Shown here: piece by piece, positions 56,483-64,000 of the stretch
Layout of the letters: the number at the start of each line of letters is the position of its first letter
Numbering within the stretch: the first letter of the stretch is position 1
Assembly: GCA_015039365.1 (NCBI GenBank)
Contig: WION01000103.1
Span: 1 to 64,000 of the forward strand
Direction: 5' to 3'
DNA from: Amanita rubescens
Taxonomy: Eukaryota; Basidiomycota; Agaricomycetes; Agaricales; Amanitaceae
DNA: 64,000 nt
Notes under the pieces: model-generated
The model's database searches: none
Seen by the model: the letters and a program-made list of their open reading frames with translations, nothing else
Told to the model about the DNA's origin: nothing
Made by a program: the position numbers and the translations under genes

Positions 56483-57830
56483 TTACGCAAGCAACTTGGC
56501 TTCTACTGTTTTCATTGACGGACGAAGAGAAGGTTTTTGTTTCCAACATTTTTGGATAAGGTTCCAAATATCGGCTTCCATGATCGGAGCTCCTGATTGG
56601 CTTGGGCGCTGTCCTGCTGTGACGATTGACATGATTTGAGGAAATTCTTTCCCTTGGAAAGGAATTCTATTATAGAATACCTGTTGCAAACTATCGCTCA
56701 AGGCCGCTGAATACTCAAAACATTTAAAACGCACTGCGAAATAAAGGCAACCAACAGCATAGACATCTGTTTGAATTGTTCTGATGCAATCCATGTTGCC
56801 TTCGTTACATCCATCGCAGTCTTGTCTTGTACACGTGCACATGCCAAATAGTTCCGGCGCAGCAAAGTTCGGGTGGAACGAGAAGTCAACCTTCTTATCA
56901 ACAGCTATATACCGCGTTAATCCAAAATCGGCGATTTTGCAGTGGAGATCAGGTGAGAGAAGGATTGTTTCCTAATAAGCGATGAAATGAGCTTATTTGA
57001 CGAAATGCTGTATCAAATACGCACTCCGCACAAGTTACCATGCACAATCCCTTGCGAGTGAATATAGGCAACGCCCTCGGCTACTTCCCGCATCTAGGGT
57101 ACATTATTGATTACACTTAGTCTTTCCATCCAAGCACAAGACTCTTACCAGCCTATGTATCTCGGTGACATCAACATCCCGCCCTTGTTTGCTTCTCCAT
57201 TTCATTAATGTTTCATTGGACATTAACGGCGACACGAGAAACAAGCTCGACTCCACTTCAAATATTCCCAGTAGAGGAAGAATACGCTCGTGGTGGGCGA
57301 GCGATCGCCACCCCAGGGCGTCCCGCCAAAAGGATTTCGTGATTGAAACCTTACCAAGGAATCAGTATTGAAATGCAAACAAAAGAAATCCTCACGATGA
57401 ACCTTGCTTACCGTCACCAGCGTAACCCGCCGTCTGCCCATATAGGTAATGTCACGAATCTTATCGGTCTTGATATCGGTAATCGAAAGAGACCTGGGCA
57501 TGCTGTCTGCTTCCGATACCAATTCAAACATCAGGTTCCTTGCTTTCTGTTGGGCATCTGAAATGCCAGACCGCAACAAGGTACCGTCCTGGAGTAACTA
57601 CAAGCAATAAGCAATAGTGTCAAACAAGTACATGAAGATAAACATACACGAAGGATAATTTCAATCAGTAGCTGGACATATGAGTCAAGCTGGGCGCCCG
57701 AAGAAGCTTTCAGCACTGAGATGGTCCCGTCGTAGTCTGGTAAGCTTAACAATTTGAGCAGAAGGTCGATTTGTTTCTGATTCGCTGTGATACCATTCGC
57801 GATTAGCTAGTAGCAACTTTAGTCACGATG
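56483..57830 (-). other. MK6 C-terminal GK-type pseudokinase
   Basis: The N-lobe is shortened: ITYMGRRRVTLVT stands where the glycine loop and VALK should be, so both are lost. The alpha-C Glu is Asp (FWRDALGWRSL). HGD is HGN (HGNLCG, about 57030-57045). DFG is kept (KIADFGLTRY). The Cys insert is C-x-C-x4-C-x2-C (56807-56839). Ends VEAKLLA. Confidence 0.75.
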
Positions 57831-60307
57831 CCGCAATGCTTTGGAGTAACCATACCTCAGATACAAGCCGTGCAAGTGGCCGTGATGGATGAAAAGATCT
57901 CTCTTGGTTAGGTTGGGTATTGTTCTTCGATTGCGGCACAATCTAGGAGATATACGATCAGCAACCAATTGACGTCGAGATGCGAGCATCATACCCCATT
58001 CTCCACTCGCAATCCACCGTCACCCTCCGATGGAAGCAAGGAACGAAAGCTCGTGACGAGTTTATCAACCTTTATGCGATTTGACGGGTTCTTAGACCAG
58101 CATTGACAAAGAATGTTCCACATTTTGTCGTCCAAACCACGCTCGATAATACGTTCGTCTTGTGGTCGGTCAGGCAATCCGCTCTCCCGCTTCTTAGCAA
58201 CCACCTGCGCAGTTTTCTTGATGTTGGCGTATGGCATTTGGTGCGTAAGCAACTGGTCGACATTCAGTTTCCTGATAGTAAGAGCAAAAAAGACAAGAAC
58301 TGACCTCCAGAATAGTCATACCAAAACTGTAAACATCACTCTTGGTTGATACAGAAGCTTGTTGTTGGAACATCTCCGGTGCACACCATCTACAACTGTC
58401 CGTTGCGGTTAGGTTCCCCTCAAACTAAACGAGCCAGAGTTAGCAATACATACAACAATAGAATGAAATAGCGTACCTTGGTAAGCCCGTAGTCCGTAAT
58501 CAGTGGCTGACCCTCATCTCCAATATATATGTTTTTCTTGCAAGAGATCAGTATGCTCTATCGTAATGGACGGGAGTCACGAACTGCTCTCAAATTTCCG
58601 TGGACAATTGGAGGTTCCATAGAGTGAAGAATCTTGATCCCTTCCGCAATGCCGAGAATCTATAATGGCACGTTCAAATTTTTAACATGAGAAACCAGTT
58701 AAAGCAACTCACAAGTTTTCCATAATTGATATCTTTGTCACGATTCTTAACGTATGCTAGCGCGTTGCCGTTATTCATCCATGGGCTAACAAGAGCACTG
58801 ACATGGCATTAAGATGATGATGAGTATTGGATATTATGAAGGGCGCTCACAGATGAAGGCCATCAGGGGAGTAGAAACCATGGAATGGTATGATATGCTT
58901 TCCCTGATCCTGTTTGTGCAACTTTGCCCACACCTCGAACTCATCTCTAATCCTCTGGAGGTAATTGAGTCACGGGAGAGGATTCAGTGCCAGCGACATA
59001 CCTGTATGCTCCCCCCATCCCTCATATCAGCGGAACGGATAACCCTCACTCTCACATCTTCACTGTGGAGGAACCTTCCTTTGTGCATATCGGCATTCTT
59101 GCTTGCCTGGCTTGACCACTCTATCTCTCCAGAGTCCAACTGGGGATTGGGTAGAAGCTGTTTGAATACCCGAAGTAACGTATGTAGATTCTTAGCGATA
59201 TGCTGGCGTTCATCGTCTGATAAGACCTTGTTTTCCGCCAAGCCCTAATTCCAGATGAGCCGAGTAATCTGAGCTTCCGCGTGTACGGTTTACGCACTCT
59301 TTGCATCACCTTTAGTATCTCTGTTTGGTCATTCTCCAGAAGGTCACGGTCCTTTATCCATTGCACAAAATTACGAGCGGCCAACTTTTTCATGACAGTT
59401 TGAACGTTGGTCTTTATCTGAAAAATTGTCAGAGAAACGTTACTTTGGGGCAGAGTATACTGACAGGAGCAGCGCTGTTATATAGGGTTTTGATAGCGGA
59501 AAGGAGATCATCGTCAGCCCGGTGTAACGCATCACTGATGGTCGGGAGCGGAGTCTCATTGGATGGTATATTCGAGGATGAAGCTGGAGGCTTAATTGCG
59601 TTCGAGGGTAAAGTCACATTGCCAGTCGAAAGTGAAGGCTTTTGGGAGACCGAGGGCAATAGCTTTTTAGGTAAAGTCACATTGCCGGTCGAGGGAGGAA
59701 CCTTATTGATGGTCGGGAGCAAAGTCTCGTTGACAGTCCAGGGTGATGGTATATTGGCGGTCGCGGATGAAGGTTTAATTGCGTTCGAGGGTAAAGTCCC
59801 ATTGCCCGTCGGAAGTGAAGGCTTTTGGGAGGCCGAGGTCGAAAGCTGTTTGGCAGTCGAGGGTAAAGTCTCATTGCCGGTCGGGGGAGAAGCCTTCTTG
59901 CCGGTCGAAAGTGAAGGCTCTTGTAAGATCGAGGATGAAATATTTTTCACGGTCGAGGGTGAAGCCTTATTGACGGCAGGAGGTGAAGGCTTTTGGGAGG
60001 TTGAAGGTGAAGCCCCATTGCCGGTCGAAGATGAAGGCTTCTGGGGGGTTGAGGGTGAAGGTCCATTGCTAGTCGAAGGTGGGGGCTTTTGGGAGGAAAG
60101 CTTTTTGGGAGGAAACTGTTTAGCAGTCGAGGTCAAAGTCTCATCGCCGGTTGAGGGTGAAGCCCCATTGCCAGTCGAAGGTGATCGCTTTTGGGAGGTG
60201 GAGGGTGGAAGCTTTCCGGCGGTCGAGGGTAAAGTCCTTTTTCTAGTCGAGGGTGGATTCTCTTTGAGAGCCGAGCCTCGAGAAGTGCGCGAGCAAAGGC
60301 AACCCAT
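56483..60307 (-). CDS. MK6: acylation-type N-terminus, Ser/Thr/Pro repeats, two pseudokinases
   Basis: Minus-strand start MGCLCSRTSRG (Gly2, Cys3, Cys5) suggests lipid anchoring. About 270 residues of degenerate Pro-Ser-Thr repeats follow (units like KPSPSTGNGASPSTS) in place of the MK helical bundle. Then comes the brace (VMKKLAARNFVQWIKDRDLL) and an MK-type pseudokinase: VRVRVIR (the VAIK-site Lys replaced by Arg), FHGFYSPDGLHL, VHGNLRA, ITDYGLTK and CRWCAPEMFQQ. An 87-nt exon (57856-57942) and the linker ANQKQIDLLLKLLSLPDY join it in frame to a GK-type unit that is also dead. No kinase-competent domain remains, so it may act as a membrane-tethered scaffold or decoy. Introns agree with paralogues; the splice at the start of the second N-lobe is uncertain. 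Confidence 0.75.
59500..60280 (-). repeat. coding Pro/Ser/Thr repeat array of MK6
   Basis: Imperfect units of about 33-36 bp, encoding variants of K/Q-PS-PSTGN-x, tandemly repeated. On the plus strand they create a long spurious frame of VEGE-type repeats. The composition favours phosphorylation or O-mannosylation and an extended linker. Confidence 0.75.
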
Positions 60308-60764
60308 AGCAGGATATGGACGTCAACATGATGCATGCGCACTTTTGACCTTGCACCGCCACTATCACCGCGTTACGCGAACTTCAACTCCGCTCGTTAC
60401 AATCTCGAGGTCTTTACTGAACCCCCTTGCTCCCAATCCTGTAGCGCTTTTTGAGTGGGGCCGAACTTCTGCCGGGAATAGCGCGAGCCTAATTTGCAAC
60501 TCGGGTCGACCGCATCCGTAGTCATTACGGTGAGTTAACATCAGAATGATGGTTGGGATTAATAGATTAACCTCCCAGGTTCGCAGTCCAATAAGCTATA
60601 TGAAGCGGATCATCGAGGGTCGACTCCATCCTTCTACCATCATGCCGCGATAAATCACTCTCTCGTCATCTGCACTCTTAAAGTTTACAAAACTTGAACA
60701 CGGGGGCTTTTTCTTTTTTCGGGTTGTGTTCACTTCACATCATCACCCATGCGGCATTACTCGA
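60308..60764 (+). other. divergent intergenic region of MK6 and GK5
   Basis: Shared upstream region for the minus-strand MK6 and the plus-strand GK5. No gene seen. Confidence 0.4.
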
Positions 60765-60777
60765 GCGCCAAGTTCGG
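60765..60777 (+). promoter_or_regulatory. degenerate start-proximal element of GK5
   Basis: GCGCCAAGTTCGG immediately before ATG 60778 resembles the GCGCTAAA...TTC block of GK1-GK4 but lacks the CTTCTCACC part. Confidence 0.35.
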
Positions 60778-63700
60778 ATGCCCTTTTTACTGGGACCACG
60801 ACGAAACATGAGTTCACCTCCGACCTCACCGGCGCGCAACAGGAACCGTGGATCTCAACGATCAAGATCGGGTACAGATACAATGTTTTCGGCGCAAATC
60901 GCTTTAGCCGCAGCGCAACATGTTGATATGCAGATCAAGGTTGATGCATCGATAAAGTATGCTCCCCGGACCCCTATGCAGAATACAACGTTGATCAACA
61001 TCTTTTAATCACAGAGTTGGAGAAAAGAGTGAGTTGATGCTTAATTTGTTGTCGACACCCCTCTTATTGAAATTCGTAGAGTGGAGAGAAATAGCGTCCG
61101 ACAATCTCACGCTTGAAAATTGCGTTTGTGCGGTACACAACGACATTGTCGCCATCTGGAACATTCGTGATTTGGACGAGGTACGTATTAGTGTACTATC
61201 TCGAATGTGTATTCACCACGTGTTCCGATAGTTTCTTCTCAATGATTCATTCCGCTCGCGGATGACTTCCATGGTGGAGGACCTCTATCGCCAATATCAA
61301 ATCAATAACATGGGAGTAGCAGAGCAAGGTAGCGAAACAGTGGAATTAGGGGCGGGCGAGGCCTGGACGAAGGTTATTCATCAAGAATGGTAAGCAGTTT
61401 GCTCCAGGCCCTACCGACAGACATGCTAAGCTTCTGAACAGGCCCAAGCACGTTCGTTGCCTTATGGCATATACGGTGGATCTCGTATTGATTCTACAAG
61501 TGCTATTCCAAATTTCACTCAGTGGAGATCAATTTCAAGGGAAAACAACATCGGACCGCGTAACCGAAGTCATCTATCAGTTTGTTTGCTCGAAAAAGAA
61601 GAGGATGATTCACGATTCTATAATCGCATTTGTCGAGAATCAGCTCGAGTGCCAGCAGATGCCCGCAAGCGATGACATAGAGAATATGATCAAGTCTTTG
61701 ATAAAGCAAAATGAGGTTGGCAGTCAATTCATTGCAAATTTTACATTTTACTATATGGTACTGCAGATCGACGAGGATGATATGGGATTCGATCTAGCAA
61801 CATCTCCTCTGTCGTCGTTACTGGAAATCCTCAAAATTGAAGTGCGGACTTGAGCGTCGATATCAAACAACTTTCCGCTAACGGTTATGTGCTTCTAGCT
61901 ATCGACACGGAACGTTGTAAACACAATCACCCTTGATCTTATGAGCAAAATATTGGATTCACCAGAACATCTTGCTATTGCTACAGGACTAAAGGCCTGA
62001 TTCAGACGTTGAGCTATTACTTGATTTCATCCTTTGTGTGCGTAATTTTCCCAATCGGCTAGTTGGTCTCTGTTAACGTCGCATTTACTTTAGCTACTCC
62101 GCGACGATGGTATAGGGAACTTTGGCACTCAAGATGCAAGGCAAAAGGCCAGGAAGCTGATGCATAAACTATCCAAAAATCGAAAGCACGTCTTACCTAG
62201 AACTCTATTTATCAGCGATGTCAAGACAAATCTTGACAAGATCGATGAGGGAGGTTTTGGAACGGTTTATAAAGGCGAACACAACAGACGGTTGGTCGCG
62301 CTGAAAATGCTGTACAAACCTCTTCATGCCCAAGTCAGTCCAATGCGATCTATACCCTTCGGCCATCCTGATGTGCTGGTGAAGGATTTACTACGAAAAG
62401 ATTTCTGTCGTGAAGCCCTTGCATGGCGGTCCTCTCTCACACCAGTTTATCCTTCCTCTCCTAGGAATATATGAAGAGAAGTCGCGACTTTTTCTCGTAT
62501 CACCATTTATGACGAACTGGAACTCTGATTCAATGGAGGAAGAATCGGCAGCCTGGCGTAACTGATATATACAGAATGGTAAGATTACTATGCTCGTAAC
62601 AAAAAACAAAATTCCTAAAATCTGTTAGATGCTAGAGATAGCTCAAGGCGTTCATTATATTCACTCGGAAGGAATTGTGCATGGTGACTTGAGCGGAGTA
62701 AGTATCAACGTCATTTTTTTTTTCGTGATCATTTCATTCCATCATGCACCAGGCGAACGTTCTCCTCGATTCCGAATCACGCTGCAAGATTGCTGATTTT
62801 GGATTGTCCCGACATGTTGAGATTACCATTACCCGAACCGTTACTGCGCAGGCGCTTCATTATACTGCCCCAGAGCTGTTTGGTTTATGCAGTAAATGCT
62901 CTCGGTCCGATTGTGTCGGCTGCGGTGAAAATGAGCAAAATACAACGAAAACGATGGAAGCAGACGTGTATGCCGTCGGTTGCCTTTATTATGCCGTGAG
63001 TTTCCCTCGCTTATTTAGAGGACTTGTTGTTGTTGTACCTGTGCAGGTATTTTTCGGTATCGTACCTTATGAAGGGGTTCCACCATTTCAAATTATGTGG
63101 CGTGTTGCGACTGGAAGATACCCGATCCGTCAAGACAATCCGAAAATGAGTGATGAAATTTGGGGTCTTATCATGCATTGTTGGTCCCGAAATCCTTCTG
63201 GCCGTCCGACAATGACGGAGATTATCGAGAAGTATTTGGCCCGTACATTACTCACTAATCTTATGAATGAGGTATGCATCCCTACGATACCAACTCGGAT
63301 GGCCACTAATTTACGTTTGTTAGCTAACGCTCAGTGACTCGATGGTTAACGAGAAAACCCTTGATCTCGTGCGCCAAGCGTCGGATCTATCTGATGATGC
63401 TATTGCCTTTGAACTGAAGTCCGTATCCAACCTCGAGTTATTACTTGATTTTGTCTTTGGCGTACGTGTAGTTTCGATCAACTTTTTTCATGCCTGAAAA
63501 CCTCTTGGCAGATATTCAAACACCGCAAAAGTACCCCGACAAATTCAGCTATTCAGGATGCAGGCCGAAAGGCCAGGATCTTGATGTCCAAACTAATATC
63601 GGCAATAAATATCGTACCAAGCTCTTTATTTATTACGGATGTTAACATAGTAGATCTTGATGCCGCTTCAACGGCAGGATTCGGATACGGTTTTTACAAA

Positions 63701-64000
63701 GGACAAGAAGTCGCGGTACAGAGGCTTTACAAAGGCAGTCATAAGGAAGTCTGTTGATTTACATCTTGGCCTTCCTATAGCACTGATTCCGTTTAGCCCG
63801 GAAAGGATTTACTCCGAAGAGACCCCCGTCGACTCCAAGAAATCCTTGTATGTCGGTCGCTCTCGCATCGCTTTATCCTTCCCCTACTGGGAATACATGA
63901 AGAGAAATCATACCTGTTCCTCGTAACACCGTTTATGGCAAATGGGACGTTAACTCAGTGGAGAAGAGACTCGACGCAGCAGTCACCCGCTCTGGAAGAT
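60778..64000 (+). pseudogene. GK5: GTPase-less GK gene with frameshifts, runs off the window
   Basis: Start MPFLLGPRRNMSS. The G domain is absent and the first exon runs straight into the helical region (IALAAAQHVD...KVDASIK, WREIASDNLTL, CLMAYTVDLVLILQ). Compared with paralogues, single extra bases occur at about 61998 (before DSDVELLLDF), about 62433 (within WRSLSH) and about 62519 (within MTNGTL), each breaking the kinase frame. The unit otherwise has good motifs: EGGFGTVYKG, VALKML, GIVHGDLSG, IADFGLSRH, CSKCSRSDCVGC (62888-62923) and EADVYAVGCLYYA. A second unit begins after an in-frame intron near 63270-63322. It has a shortened loop (TAGFGYGFYKG) and VAVQ, so the lysine is lost; it continues beyond the window. 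Most likely a decaying paralogue. Confidence 0.7.
63322..64000 (+). other. GK5 kinase unit 2, partial, lysine lost
   Basis: Linker MVNEKTLDLVRQASDL. The N-lobe has a shortened glycine loop and VAVQ in place of VAVK. The alpha-C exon reads DLLRRDPRRLQEILVCRSLS, where the usual REAL motif is disturbed. The window ends within the hinge region (FMANGTLTQWRRD). Confidence 0.65.

Noticed and set aside
59325..60521. Long plus-strand frame of 398 codons with VEGE-type repeats
   Set aside because: It is antisense to the Pro/Ser/Thr repeat exon of MK6. The minus strand has the MGCLCS start, conserved brace and pseudokinase exons and matching introns, while the plus frame has none of these.
1..64000. 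tRNA, rRNA, CRISPR, riboswitch or bacterial operon features
   Set aside because: None seen; intron structure and transposon types place the DNA in a fungal nucleus.

Overview
The window is nuclear DNA of a basidiomycete fungus, most likely an agaricomycete. Genes are cut by many introns of about 45-65 bp, the transposons are of the Plavaka (CMC) and LINE types, and the dominant protein families (MLKL-type helical-bundle pseudokinases, short G-domain proteins with TKFD) are known from mushrooms. There are no rRNA or tRNA genes, operons or CRISPR arrays. Gene models are hand-spliced from reading frames and paralogue comparison, without transcripts.

The locus is a cluster of two intermixed families of kinase-fold proteins. 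Family GK (GK1 32-6176, GK2 15509-20440, GK3 21394-26245, GK4 37207-40652, GK5 60778-window end) has an N-terminal P-loop GTPase domain (absent in GK5), a helical region, then one or more protein-kinase domains in tandem, each preceded by a helical linker. Often the first kinase is catalytically dead and the second intact. Family MK (MK1 7895-11578, MK2 29234-31460, MK3 32450-34498, MK4 40769-42763 minus, MK5 54012-56080, MK6 56483-60307 minus) resembles the necroptosis executor MLKL: an N-terminal helical bundle, brace helices and a pseudokinase with HGN in place of HRD and usually DFA in place of DFG. The families have exchanged parts: GK1 ends in an MK-type pseudokinase, MK1 carries an intact GK-type kinase, and MK6 carries a dead one behind an acylation-type N-terminus. 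I count 19 kinase-fold domains, 12 GK-type and 7 MK-type. Nine GK-type domains share a cysteine-rich insert just after the APE motif.

Mobile DNA breaks the cluster. A LINE-derived, ORF1-only element with a poly(A) tail and 14-bp target-site duplication lies at 12662-14915. A Plavaka-type DNA transposon with 34-bp inverted ends, an apparently intact transposase and a divergent second gene lies at 46162-52357. A six-repeat Trp/Cys protein (44893-45813 minus) and a small unknown gene (52502-53015) sit on either side of it. The remaining spacers hold relics: an MK fragment at 34640-34985, a duplicated unknown minus-strand segment, and a possible membrane-protein remnant.

My inference is that GTPase/kinase sensors or transducers (GK) and MLKL-like executors (MK) form a fast-evolving cell-death or non-self-recognition locus, analogous to RIPK-MLKL. 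The sequence shows architecture, motifs and clustering; it does not show function.
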